NCBI GenBank assembly: GCA_016866305.1
Contig: VGMX01000013.1
Location: 1 to 64,000, forward strand
DNA: 64,000 nt
From: Chlorobiota bacterium
GTDB taxonomy: Bacteria; Bacteroidota; Chlorobiia; Chlorobiales; Chlorobiaceae
Reading direction: 5' to 3'
Shown here: positions 42,978 through 51,664 of the stretch, piece by piece
Layout: the number at the start of each line of letters is the position of its first letter
Position numbering within the stretch: the first letter of the stretch is position 1
Made by a program: the position numbers and the translations under genes
Notes under the pieces: model-generated
Seen by the model: the letters and a program-made list of their open reading frames with translations, nothing else
The model's database searches: none
Told to the model about the DNA's origin: nothing

Positions 42978-43250
42978 ATGGAAAAGCAGCAGCTTAACGA
43001 AATGCTCCACAAGCTTCACGAGGAGCTGGAGCAGGTAGAGTCCGTCGATGCTACCACCCTGTCGGTGCTCTCAACCCTGCGGGAGGATATCCGGCATCTG
43101 CTCAGCGACAGCGAAGCCGCGATGACGGAAGGGATCGCGCCCCGTACCGAGCGGTTCGGCGATGCCGTGGAGCACTTCGAAAACGATCATCCCAGACTCA
43201 GCATGGCAATCCAGCATGTGCTCGACAGCCTCGCGAAAATGGGATTGTAA
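42978..43250 (+). CDS. Small DUF4404-like protein
   Basis: 90 residues, almost wholly helical, with heptad-like spacing in the first 35 ([15 protein letters not shown]) and a conserved-looking end [24 protein letters not shown] that fits DUF4404 as I recall it. It lies between gltD and clpX on the same strand. Function unknown. Confidence 0.7.
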   Translation: MEKQQLNEMLHKLHEELEQVESVDATTLSVLSTLREDIRHLLSDSEAAMTEGIAPRTERFGDAVEHFENDHPRLSMAIQHVLDSLAKMGL

Positions 43251-43267
43251 GCAGTACCACCTATTCA

Positions 43268-44581
43268 ATGACCAACGTGAAAGATACCGAAAAAGGGAAA
43301 AAGCGCGGCGGAAACGGCAGCGAACCGGTTTACTGCTCCTTCTGCGGACGCAGTTCCCTTGAAGTGAACAGCATGGTTGCGGGGCCGGGGGCCTTCATCT
43401 GCGACCGCTGCATCCGGACCTCCTTCGATATTCTCCGCAAGGAGATCAGCGCCATAAAGCCGGCGGAACGCCAGGCTGAAAAGCCGTTCCAGCCAAGGTT
43501 CGTAAGCCCGAAAGCCATCATGGAATCGCTCGACCAGTACGTGGTGGGGCAGGATATAGCCAAGAAGTCCCTCTCGGTTGCGGTGTACAATCACTACAAG
43601 CGACTCGATTCGCACGAGTGGTCGCACGAGGACGACGAAGTGGTGATCGAGAAGAGCAATATTCTGCTGATCGGGCCCACCGGCACCGGCAAGACACTGC
43701 TCGCCCAGACGCTGGCCAACCTGCTCGAGGTGCCCTTCACCATTGCCGACGCCACCTCGCTTACCGAGGCGGGTTACGTGGGCGACGACGTGGAAACCAT
43801 TCTCGCCCGGCTGCTCCATGCATCCGACTTCAACCTCGAACGCGCCGAGCGCGGTATCATCTATGTGGACGAAATCGACAAGATCGCGCGCAAATCCGCC
43901 AACGTCTCCATCACGCGCGACGTTTCGGGCGAGGGTGTGCAGCAGGCGCTCCTGAAGATTCTCGAGGGATCGGTGGTTGGCGTTCCGCCGAAAGGGGGTC
44001 GCAAGCACCCGGAGCAGCAGCTCATCAACATCAATACGAAGAACATCCTCTTCATCTGCGGCGGCGCGTTCGAGGGGCTCGACCGGCTGATCGCCCGCAG
44101 GGTGTCGAAATCCTCCATGGGATTCGGCTCGAAGGTGAAGCAGAAGCAGACCGGCTACGATCCGGAAATCCTGTGCTACGTCACCCAGGACGACCTGCAC
44201 GAGTACGGCCTGATCCCCGAGTTCATCGGTCGCCTGCCGGTCATCTCCACGCTCGATCCGCTCGACGAGAAGGCATTGCGCAACATTCTCGTTGAGCCGA
44301 AGAACGCGCTCGTCAAGCAGTACAGAAAGCTGTTTGAAATGGACGGCGTGGAACTGGAGTTTACCCCTGAGGCGCTCGACAAGGTGGTTGAGATCGCCAT
44401 CGAGCGGGGCACCGGTGCACGTGCACTGCGCTCGGTGCTGGAGAGCGTGATGATCGACATCATGTTCGAATTGCCTTCAATGCAGGGTATCCACAAATGC
44501 GTGATCACAGCCGGTACCATCGAAAGCAAGCACGCGCCGGAGTACTACTCGATCGACGGCAAGAAGAAAAAAATCGCCTGA
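43268..44581 (+). CDS. clpX: ClpX ATP-dependent unfoldase
   Basis: 437 residues. The N-terminal zinc domain uses C23, C26, C45 and C48. The AAA+ core has Walker A GPTGTGKT (136-143), Walker [10 protein letters not shown] and the sensor-2 GTGARALRS. The ClpP-contacting loop is of IGF type (MGFGSKV), suggesting it works with ClpP. clpP is not in this window. Start ATG 43268 lies 17 bp after the DUF4404-like gene. Confidence 0.96.
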   Translation: MTNVKDTEKGKKRGGNGSEPVYCSFCGRSSLEVNSMVAGPGAFICDRCIRTSFDILRKEISAIKPAERQAEKPFQPRFVSPKAIMESLDQYVVGQDIAKKSLSVAVYNHYKRLDSHEWSHEDDEVVIEKSNILLIGPTGTGKTLLAQTLANLLEVPFTIADATSLTEAGYVGDDVETILARLLHASDFNLERAERGIIYVDEIDKIARKSANVSITRDVSGEGVQQALLKILEGSVVGVPPKGGRKHPEQQLININTKNILFICGGAFEGLDRLIARRVSKSSMGFGSKVKQKQTGYDPEILCYVTQDDLHEYGLIPEFIGRLPVISTLDPLDEKALRNILVEPKNALVKQYRKLFEMDGVELEFTPEALDKVVEIAIERGTGARALRSVLESVMIDIMFELPSMQGIHKCVITAGTIESKHAPEYYSIDGKKKKIA

Positions 44582-44653
44582 ATGATGACAAATCTTTCGT
44601 TCAGCGGTTTGGTTTTTTTGGGCCGAATCGTATATTAAAGCCCTTTCGAGGAC

Positions 44654-44727
44654 GGGCGGTTAGCTCAGTTGGTTAGAGCGCTACCTTGACACGGTAGAGG
44701 TCAGAAGTTCGAATCTTCTATCGCCCA
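44654..44727 (+). tRNA. tRNA-Val (anticodon GAC)
   Basis: 74-nt cloverleaf: acceptor GGGCGGT pairs with ATCGCCC; D arm GCTC/GAGC; anticodon stem CTACC/GGTAG with loop TTGACAC, anticodon GAC; T arm AGAAG/CTTCT with loop TTCGAAT; discriminator A. No CCA is encoded (CAA follows). An integrase gene begins 168 bp downstream, so the 3' end of this gene is the likely attachment site of the mobile element. Confidence 0.95.
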
Positions 44728-44736
44728 CAACCCCGT

Positions 44737-44771
44737 AAAGCCCTGCAAGATAAAGACTTGCAGGGCTTTTT
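44737..44771 (+). terminator. Terminator after tRNA-Val
   Basis: A perfect 13-bp stem (44737-44749 / 44757-44769), 7-nt loop, then Ts. It lies 10 bp after the tRNA, at the junction with the mobile element. Confidence 0.88.
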
Positions 44772-44894
44772 CATTTCCCCTAAAACACCCGATTTTACGT
44801 GATTTTCGTCGTTTTTGAGCGTTTTTTATATTAAATCTGCGACGCATATGCGACGAGGATTTTCCTTCTCAGATCACTTGACAAGGGGGTAGCA

Positions 44895-46052
44895 ATGAGA
44901 TTCACGCTCAAACATCGGGTTCTGACCGCCAAGGCAAGAAAAGGGTGGCACTCATTTTTTATCGAGATTTTTGATCGAGGAGAGCGGAAGTATGAGTCGC
45001 TCGATATGGTCGCCGATCCGGCAGACAAGGCAAAGTACCGGCAGACTGTGCAATTCTGCAACGATCTGATCGCCAGGCGTCAGCTCGAACTGAAGGGGTT
45101 GACTTCCGGATTGAAGGCACCGGCAGCCGAATATGCAGATGGGGATTTTCTTGCCTACTGCAAGCAGATCGCCTCCAAGTCACTGAACAAAAAAACCCGT
45201 GAGAACTGGCATGATGCCATCAAAAGTCTCACCCGGTTCGCCCCTCACGGTCTTGCGTTTCACGATCTGGATCATCACTGGCTCGAAAGCTTTCAGGAAT
45301 TCCTGCTGAACGCCTATTCACAGAATACCGCCCGGACATACTCCACCAAAATCCGTCAGGTGATAACGAAAGCCCAGAAGGATGGTTATCTGACCGAAAA
45401 CCCGAACAAGCTTGTTCCGCAGATTTCCGAAAAGGAGGGAGAGATCAAATACCTCTACCTCGAAGAAGTCATGCTTCTGAACAAGACCCCGCATCGACAT
45501 TCAGGACGGAAAGCCGCGTTTCTTTTCAATTGCTTCGTACCGGTCAGACCGGGAGACCTTGCAAGTATGAAGGAGTCGAACATCCGTCCGGATGGTACGG
45601 GAGGGTTCGAGGTCTATTTCCGCCAGTCCAAAAAGCAGAGAATCGAATCCATCCCGATTTCACAGCAGGGCATGGTTTACCTTGAGCAGGCCAGGACGCT
45701 TGCAAGAACACGCCTTGGCCGCGAACTCACTGCCAGCGACAACATCTTCGACATCGGGCACAAGAAGTGGTACGGTAACATGCTCAAGACCTGGGCAACA
45801 AGGGCATTCGAACTGTATTCGGATGAACTCGAACCTGAGGTGCGGAATCATTTCAGCTGGGCATGCAGAGAATTGTCGCCGCACTGGGCAAGGCATACCG
45901 GTGCTACGATGCTCCTGAACGCCGGTGCCCATTTCGATGCTGTCGGGGATATTTTGGGACACAGGGACAAAAAAACTACCATGAGATACGCAAAGGTTTT
46001 GCCGAGGACGAAGCGAAGTACGATTGCGATGATGCCATCTTTCAACGATTAA
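44895..46052 (+). CDS. int: Tyrosine site-specific integrase
   Basis: 385 residues: arm-binding N-terminus, SAM-like core-binding domain (about 80-175), and the catalytic domain with R218 (VRPGDL), K246 region, H330-x2-R333 (HWARH), H356 (GHRDKK) and nucleophile Y365. It should integrate the element at tRNA-Val. Start ATG 44895 follows GGGG. The next gene starts 8 bp after the stop. Confidence 0.95.
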   Translation: MRFTLKHRVLTAKARKGWHSFFIEIFDRGERKYESLDMVADPADKAKYRQTVQFCNDLIARRQLELKGLTSGLKAPAAEYADGDFLAYCKQIASKSLNKKTRENWHDAIKSLTRFAPHGLAFHDLDHHWLESFQEFLLNAYSQNTARTYSTKIRQVITKAQKDGYLTENPNKLVPQISEKEGEIKYLYLEEVMLLNKTPHRHSGRKAAFLFNCFVPVRPGDLASMKESNIRPDGTGGFEVYFRQSKKQRIESIPISQQGMVYLEQARTLARTRLGRELTASDNIFDIGHKKWYGNMLKTWATRAFELYSDELEPEVRNHFSWACRELSPHWARHTGATMLLNAGAHFDAVGDILGHRDKKTTMRYAKVLPRTKRSTIAMMPSFND

Positions 46053-46060
46053 CTGAATCT

Positions 46061-47044
46061 ATGGTGGGACAAAACAGCGGAGTAAGAAGAACATGGGAAT
46101 ATATCGGGCACCATGTCATCCATTATTCCGATCTGTTTCTGTTGTGCGAGCAGGATCGGAACGATCCTGAATGCGAGCCACCCTTCATCGCCAATCTGTT
46201 GCCTTATGAGCTGTATGGCATGATCTCCTTCATTCTGAAGCGAATGAGGGAGATCGATACCGAGGCGATGGAGCTATATCGACAGACCCAGGTGCAACGA
46301 AGCTTCATTCCGCTCCAGTATCGGGGCCGCGAGCTCCAGTACTTCAGGATGAGGATGCCGAAAACCAGCCATCATCGTTCTACAGAGCTGTACAATGCCG
46401 AATTTATCAATGACACCGATGACGGTTTCGACACCTGCCAGGGCGTGTTTGTGACCCTTGAGCGGGCGCTCGGTTTTCTGTTCAGCGAGATAGGGTTCCG
46501 GTTCGGGTCGCCGCCCGAGAAATTCCTGAAAAGAATCCTGAAGCTTTATCCGGAATATGAGCCGGTAATCCAACGCAATATCGAGGCGGCACGGTTATCC
46601 CGATCTCAGGAACCCTGCCTGACATTAACGGCATTACCAACGGCTCGGGTTTTGAACATCCAGCTAAACGACAAAGAACGGATAGCTCTGCATCATGAAC
46701 TTTGCCGCTTTTTCACTACGGAAGATCATGAGCCTCTCATGCAGCTTTTACTGGGAGGTATATCCGAACGGAAGCTGTTTTTCAAGGCCAACCAGAACCG
46801 TCTGGTCGAAGTGTTCCGGCGGCTTCACTACCATCGAAGGATTTTCTCTACCCAGACACATCTCCGGAACTGGATTTGCCATTCTTTTACTTATCAGTCC
46901 AAGTCAGATGTGACCCCGATGAACGCCAATACTGTCTGGGACATTCTCACAAAAGCCAAAGGAGAACCCTCCTCTCGCAGTCGGATATGCAGGTTCGACT
47001 GGCTTCCATACAAGACCCAAGCCCTTCGCAGCAGGCATTCATGA
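46061..47044 (+). CDS. ICE-encoded protein of unknown function, RteC-like size
   Basis: 327 residues from ATG 46061, 8 bp after int; the frame is also open upstream across the end of int, where codons are shared with the integrase in another frame. Mostly helical; the C-terminal part (QLLLGGISERKLFFKANQNRLVEVF, then LRNWICHSFTYQSK) recalls C-terminal modules of Bacteroidetes element proteins that look like RteC, an excision regulator. The similarity is an impression, not a match. No catalytic motif seen. Confidence 0.55.
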   Translation: MVGQNSGVRRTWEYIGHHVIHYSDLFLLCEQDRNDPECEPPFIANLLPYELYGMISFILKRMREIDTEAMELYRQTQVQRSFIPLQYRGRELQYFRMRMPKTSHHRSTELYNAEFINDTDDGFDTCQGVFVTLERALGFLFSEIGFRFGSPPEKFLKRILKLYPEYEPVIQRNIEAARLSRSQEPCLTLTALPTARVLNIQLNDKERIALHHELCRFFTTEDHEPLMQLLLGGISERKLFFKANQNRLVEVFRRLHYHRRIFSTQTHLRNWICHSFTYQSKSDVTPMNANTVWDILTKAKGEPSSRSRICRFDWLPYKTQALRSRHS

Positions 47045-47225
47045 ATCAGTTAAGGAATCGGGCACTTCACTTCCTTGATCGATCCGCACACGCTCTCCAG
47101 CCATTTTCCCATCCGAAGACCGATTAAGAAACAACACCCCACTTGCCCCCCTGGTGGTTGATTGGGGTTAGTTTTTCTGGTGATTTTGCCATCGTTGTTC
47201 ACATGAATCTTCAAAGGTGTCAGCG

Positions 47226-47573
47226 ATGGAACAAGAAGAAATTCCGCCACTCAGGTCAATCGACGATTTGATGGGAGCCATCCGTATCGTCGTCCGACAG
47301 GAAATAACGAAAGCACTGCATCCCGCAGTCGAGGACAGGCTGCTTACGGTTTCGGAAGCCGCCGAATATCTGCGCCTCGCGAAGCCGACAATCTACAGTC
47401 TGGTGCAGCAGAACAAGATTCCCTATATGAAGCAGACCAAGCGGCTCTATTTCTCTGAACTCAAGCTCAAGGAGTGGCTCGATCAGAGCAGAATCCACTC
47501 GAATCACGAGCGGGAAATGTCGGTCATCAACAAGCTTGTAAAGCGCAAGACAAGACCTGGCTCGAAACTCTGA
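47226..47573 (+). CDS. Excisionase-like helix-turn-helix protein
   Basis: 115 residues from ATG 47226 (a GTG at 47217 is also in frame). A MerR/Xis-type HTH_17 domain lies at about 40-90: LLTVSEAAEYLRLAKPTIYSLVQQNKIPYMKQTKRLYF, with a following KEWLDQSR helix. Such proteins bend DNA for excision or repress tra genes. It is placed between the integrase module and parA, as expected for a recombination directionality factor or regulator. Confidence 0.8.
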   Translation: MEQEEIPPLRSIDDLMGAIRIVVRQEITKALHPAVEDRLLTVSEAAEYLRLAKPTIYSLVQQNKIPYMKQTKRLYFSELKLKEWLDQSRIHSNHEREMSVINKLVKRKTRPGSKL

Positions 47574-47639
47574 GCAAGCTCGTTTCGAACATCGGAAAAG
47601 CATCGGAATAACCGTGAAGTCATCATCAACCCGGACACC

Positions 47640-48287
47640 ATGAAAACCATCGCCGTGGTCTCTCAAAAAGGCGGAGCAGGAAAAACCACCATAGCCGTCA
47701 ACCTTGCCGGTATGGCAGTTTGCCGGGGTTTACAGTGTGCCGTCATCGATCTCGATCCCCAGTCGAGTGCCAAGGCGTGGCATGACATCCGGGGTCAGGA
47801 ATCCCCTGTTGTTATATCCGCGCAATCGTCCCGACTTCAGGAAATTCTTGAAAAGGCTGAGCAAAACGGAGCCGATCTCGTGATCCTCGATACGGCACCA
47901 CATTCGGAAACGGCAGCGCTTGCATCGGCAAGGATGTGCGATCTGATTCTCATTCCATGCCGGCCTTCGGTGTTTGACCTGAAGGCCATCGTGACCTCAA
48001 TCGACCTTGCCGCCCTGGCAAGAAAGGAGGCCGTCGTGGTGCTCAATGGCATTCCTTCTCGTGGTGTTCTGGCATCGGAAGCTTCGGCAGTTATCGCCGG
48101 CTATGGGGTCGATCTTGCCCCTGCCATGCTTGGTTACCGGGCGGCTTTTGTTCACTCTCTTACGATAGGATTGTCAGTTGCCGAATATGAACTGGCCTCG
48201 AAAGCAGCCGAGGAGATCACAGAACTGTTCGAGTGGATTTGCCTGAAACTTGGCATTAAAAACAACGCTCAGGAGGAGCAGATATGA
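47640..48287 (+). CDS. parA: ParA-family ATPase
   Basis: 215 residues. Deviant Walker A KGGAGKTT (10-17), the switch DLDPQSSA, and LVILDTAPH. Small ParA of the type found in Tn4371-like ICEs; it may stabilise the excised circle or place the conjugation apparatus. The partner RHH gene overlaps its stop by 4 bp (ATGA). Confidence 0.93.
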   Translation: MKTIAVVSQKGGAGKTTIAVNLAGMAVCRGLQCAVIDLDPQSSAKAWHDIRGQESPVVISAQSSRLQEILEKAEQNGADLVILDTAPHSETAALASARMCDLILIPCRPSVFDLKAIVTSIDLAALARKEAVVVLNGIPSRGVLASEASAVIAGYGVDLAPAMLGYRAAFVHSLTIGLSVAEYELASKAAEEITELFEWICLKLGIKNNAQEEQI

Positions 48288-48553
48288 GCAAGCGAGGCAG
48301 CCTTGTCGATGTGCTGAAGCCGGAGAATCTGGCCCACAAAAAACAGCAACCGGAAACCGTCGATACAGCTCAGATTCTCCGGTATATCTCTCCATGCCGG
48401 AAGGGCAAGAAATCTATGACGGTCTGGTTCGATCCGGACGTCATTTTGCAGCTGAAGCTCATAGGAATAAGCGAAGGGATGTCCATTCAGGCGATGATGA
48501 CTGAAGCTATGAACGACTTCTTCTCGAAACACCACAAATCAAGAATCGCCTGA
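48284..48553 (+). CDS. Ribbon-helix-helix ParA partner
   Basis: 89 residues, ATGA overlap with parA. A basic N-terminal tail is followed by a C-terminal RHH-like region (KSMTVWFDPDVILQLKLIGISEGMSIQAMMTEAMNDFF). Likely the centromere-binding or repressor partner of ParA. Its stop overlaps the next gene's start. Confidence 0.75.
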   Translation: MSKRGSLVDVLKPENLAHKKQQPETVDTAQILRYISPCRKGKKSMTVWFDPDVILQLKLIGISEGMSIQAMMTEAMNDFFSKHHKSRIA

Positions 48554-49035
48554 TGAATAATCAGCAAATCATCGAGGGCGAAGGCGGTTCAACTGCGCTT
48601 CAGCTTCGGAACGGTGACGATTGTTTCAGCGGGATTTTTTTCGGTACGCCCAAGGCTGTTGTACAGGGAGAACTGGGCAATATCGCGCTCTTTGACGCCG
48701 GGCATCTCGTTGGCTACGAAATCATCCGGGGCCGAACAAGGCGGGCATTTCTGTTCAGGACGGTGGCTGGAACTGGTTCGGAAAAGGTGCCGGGAGTCTA
48801 TCCGGCAGTTGAGCTGCTGGTCATGGCCAGATCAAGAGAACTTTCTCGAAAGCTCATCCGCACGATCGGTTTTTTGAAGAGACAGAAGATCTCGGTCGAT
48901 GCTTTGCCCGAGCTGTTTTTCTCAAGATTGCAGGTGATTCTTTCAGACCCCCGGATGGGGGAAGCAACCATACGACAACTGCTGTTGAAATGCAGAAAGC
49001 CAATCGAATCAGAACGGTTATCGCAGCTGGCCTGA
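48553..49035 (+). CDS. DUF2840-like conjugation-associated protein
   Basis: 160 residues. Start overlaps the RHH stop (TGATG). The position between parA and traF is where DUF2840 genes lie in Tn4371-type elements, and the pattern fits my memory of that family (GYEIIRGRTRRAFLF, VPGVYPAVELLV, DALPELFFSRLQ). The match is weak. No known activity. Confidence 0.5.
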   Translation: MNNQQIIEGEGGSTALQLRNGDDCFSGIFFGTPKAVVQGELGNIALFDAGHLVGYEIIRGRTRRAFLFRTVAGTGSEKVPGVYPAVELLVMARSRELSRKLIRTIGFLKRQKISVDALPELFFSRLQVILSDPRMGEATIRQLLLKCRKPIESERLSQLA

Positions 49036-49499
49036 GCATTGCCGCTCTTGCCGTTGCGAGCTGCATGAATCCGAAGGTTCTGGTGCTGTACAACTATACC
49101 GACAGTATGCCGCATGGGTTCTATCTGGTCGAACATCGCGGATTGTACCAGCGAGGTGACGTGGTAGTGTTCGCCGTTCCCCCTTCGGTCAGAGCGCTTG
49201 TGAATGAACGCCAATGGCTTCATGAGAATGGATTTCTCATGAAACCACTGATCGGTCTGAAAGGTGATTCTGTGTCTACGAAGCATAGCCGTTTTCGTGT
49301 CGCTGGACATGATTTCGGAGGGATTCAGCTGCTTGACAGGCAGGGGTTGGCTCTGCCGGGATACAGCGAATGCGGAGTGTTGAAATCGGGTTTTCTTGTC
49401 GGTGTTGATGGCATGTCGAACAGCTTTGATTCCCGGTATTTTGGCCCCATTCCGGAACGATCCGTCATTGGTGTTGCCGTTCCGCTCTGGCTGTTCTGA
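48990..49499 (+). CDS. traF: TraF-type S26 signal peptidase
   Basis: 169 residues. N-terminal membrane anchor (about 8-25); catalytic serine S39 in NYTDSMPHGFY and general-base lysine K85 in GFLMKPLIGLKGD, the S26 dyad. In RP4-type systems TraF removes the C-terminal tail of the TrbC pilin and joins it into a ring. The start overlaps the preceding gene by 46 bp. trbC is present downstream, giving it a substrate. Confidence 0.9.
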   Translation: MQKANRIRTVIAAGLSIAALAVASCMNPKVLVLYNYTDSMPHGFYLVEHRGLYQRGDVVVFAVPPSVRALVNERQWLHENGFLMKPLIGLKGDSVSTKHSRFRVAGHDFGGIQLLDRQGLALPGYSECGVLKSGFLVGVDGMSNSFDSRYFGPIPERSVIGVAVPLWLF

Positions 49500-49696
49500 A
49501 CGCGGTTTTTGTGACGAATCCGGGAAGGTCTGGAGGGTGAGGAGGACGTGAATAATTGTAGTGCAAGATAAACCAATGTTGACATGCGCCTTTCAAGGCT
49601 ATGTCAAGCAATGGGTTACAGGGTTAACACGGTGTGTTATCATGTTCATGTTCGGTTAACAGCCTGTCTGATCAGAAAACAGAGGGATAAAACGCA
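49500..49696. promoter_or_regulatory. Candidate oriT/promoter region before the relaxase
   Basis: 197 bp between traF and the relaxase gene. It holds a 7-bp inverted repeat TTGACAT (49579-49585) / ATGTCAA (49601-49607), a 6-bp repeat TAACAC / GTGTTA near 49624, and a repeated GTTAAC. Such repeats next to a relaxase gene fit an origin of transfer or autoregulatory operator. I could not find a classic RP4 nick sequence here. Confidence 0.4.
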
Positions 49697-51661
49697 ATGC
49701 ATTCATCTGACGAGCTGCCGATTTTTCGGCCAAAACTGAGCGGCAGGTCGAGGCCGGAAAAAGCCCCGACCATGAAAGGCGGTTTTCTGAAACAAGTGTC
49801 GGCAAAAACAGTCCGGAAAAAGTCAGCACCGCGATCTCTGAAGGGCGGGCATCGAAACCGGGGTGCCGGGCCTGCCCATGTGAAAACCGGCTCCTCGTTT
49901 TCACAGAGGGTCGTGGTGAAAGCGCGGATTGTTCCAATGCATTTCGCGGGAAAGCGTGCGGCTGCTTTGCACATCCAGTATGTCGAGCGTGGAGGTGTCG
50001 AAAAGGATGGATCGGCGGGACGGCTGTATGGTGACGAAAACCGGTTCGACCGGGACAGCTTTGTGATGGAAAAAGAGGGGGAGTCACATCAGTTCCGCTT
50101 TATCGTCTCACCGGAAAACGCACACGAACTCGACCTGACCGATTATACCCGCAAGCTGGTAGGGCAGATGGAAGATGATTTTGGCCGTGAGATCGAGTGG
50201 GCGGCGGTGAACCATTACAACACCGACAACCCGCACGTTCACGTCATTGTCAGGGGAGTTGACGGCGAAGGCAATGAACTCAGAATCAGCCGCGATTACA
50301 TCTCCAACGGTTTGCGGAACCGGGCGAGCGAACTGGCAACGAAGGAGCTTGGCTTGCGCTCTGAAATCGAACAGCAGCGGCAGGTTTCAAAAGAGGTTTC
50401 CCTTGGAAGGTTCACCTCACTCGGCCGGGACATAGCGGCTATCGAGCGCGATGGTGCTGTCGATCTTGGTGAAGCGTTTTCCGGTCAAGATGCACTGTTC
50501 CGGCAGCGCAGGCTGTCCGCACGATTGCAGACGCTTGAATCGTTCGGTCTGGCCGAGAATCGCGGTGCTTTGGAGTGGGGGTTGAAGCATAACTGGAAAC
50601 AGGAACTCAAGGCAATAGGGAAAAGGGGCGAAATCTACGAGGAGATGCATCGGGCTGTCGGCGGCGATCCGTCCCGATACCGGATATACGACCGGCGTCA
50701 GCACGGCGAGCTTGTCGAAGGCTGGATCGCCGCAACCGGTCTTGCCGATGAATGGCATGACCGGTACTACATCATTGTCGAGAGCCAGAATGGCAGCTCA
50801 TGGTATGTCGATCTCGACAAGAGTGCCGATCCCGATCTTTACCGGAAAGGGCAGATCGTTTCGGTGAATTCTGAAAAGGAGTCCTGGCTGAAAAAGGTTG
50901 ACCACTCCATTGCCGGTTTTGCTGAAAGTCATGGCGGTTTGTATGACTCCCGGCAGCACCTGAAGGAGTTGCCTTCGCCGATGGTCGAGCTGTCATCAGG
51001 GGGAAAGGTGGAGGGGAAAGCCTATGTCGAGGCTCACGAACGCAGGCTTGAGCGTCTTGAACGGTTTGATTTGGCAAGCCACACGCCGGACGGTTCGTGG
51101 AGAATACCGTCGAATCTCGTGGAGAAACTTCAGGAACGGGATGCAACCAATCCTGTCGTCCGGAGGAAGATTGAGCAGCAATCGTCCATGAGTCTTCCCG
51201 AACAGGAAACGTTGCGAGGGAGGGCATGGATCGACCGGTTCACTGACAAAGCGGATCATCCTGAATTTGCTACTCATGGGTTCGGAAAAGAACTGGGTGA
51301 ATCAGTACGGCGAAGGGCTCTGTTTTTGCAGGAGCTTGGCATCGATCCGCTTGATCCAGCAAGGGGGAAAAAGCTCGATCAGCTCGAACGGCATGACCTG
51401 GCTGAAGCCATTCGCAAACGCGACGGAGGAACATACCGTGAGCTTCGCGATGGAGAGCGCTTGCAGGGCATGATGACCGATGAGGGGGTGCTTCCGAGCG
51501 GGAAGCATTATGCCCGGATCGCCGATCCCAGATCGAAGGAATTTTCACTGGTGCCGTGGCGGAAAGATTTCGAGCAGCTCGTGTCGAAACAGGTTGAGCT
51601 TGTCAGGACAGAAGGCACGACTATGGTGGCTCGTCAATTCGGCATTCAGAAAGGGAGGTAA
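49697..51661 (+). CDS. DUF3363/VirD2-type relaxase
   Basis: 654 residues. N-terminal Lys/Arg-rich tail, then the relaxase domain: IQYVERGGV near 95 supplies the candidate tyrosine, and the histidine triad motif NHYNTDNPHVHVIVRG (about 173-188) binds metal. The remaining two-thirds is the DUF3363 region. It nicks oriT and pilots the strand. This is the relaxase type I recall from Tn4371-like elements. Ribosome site AGAGGGA. Confidence 0.92.
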   Translation: MHSSDELPIFRPKLSGRSRPEKAPTMKGGFLKQVSAKTVRKKSAPRSLKGGHRNRGAGPAHVKTGSSFSQRVVVKARIVPMHFAGKRAAALHIQYVERGGVEKDGSAGRLYGDENRFDRDSFVMEKEGESHQFRFIVSPENAHELDLTDYTRKLVGQMEDDFGREIEWAAVNHYNTDNPHVHVIVRGVDGEGNELRISRDYISNGLRNRASELATKELGLRSEIEQQRQVSKEVSLGRFTSLGRDIAAIERDGAVDLGEAFSGQDALFRQRRLSARLQTLESFGLAENRGALEWGLKHNWKQELKAIGKRGEIYEEMHRAVGGDPSRYRIYDRRQHGELVEGWIAATGLADEWHDRYYIIVESQNGSSWYVDLDKSADPDLYRKGQIVSVNSEKESWLKKVDHSIAGFAESHGGLYDSRQHLKELPSPMVELSSGGKVEGKAYVEAHERRLERLERFDLASHTPDGSWRIPSNLVEKLQERDATNPVVRRKIEQQSSMSLPEQETLRGRAWIDRFTDKADHPEFATHGFGKELGESVRRRALFLQELGIDPLDPARGKKLDQLERHDLAEAIRKRDGGTYRELRDGERLQGMMTDEGVLPSGKHYARIADPRSKEFSLVPWRKDFEQLVSKQVELVRTEGTTMVARQFGIQKGR

Positions 51662-51664
51662 CTC

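Noticed and set aside
47041-47127. 28-codon ORF overlapping the stop of the 46061 gene as ATGA
   Set aside because: No ribosome site beyond the coupling and no recognisable sequence; the overlap may be chance.
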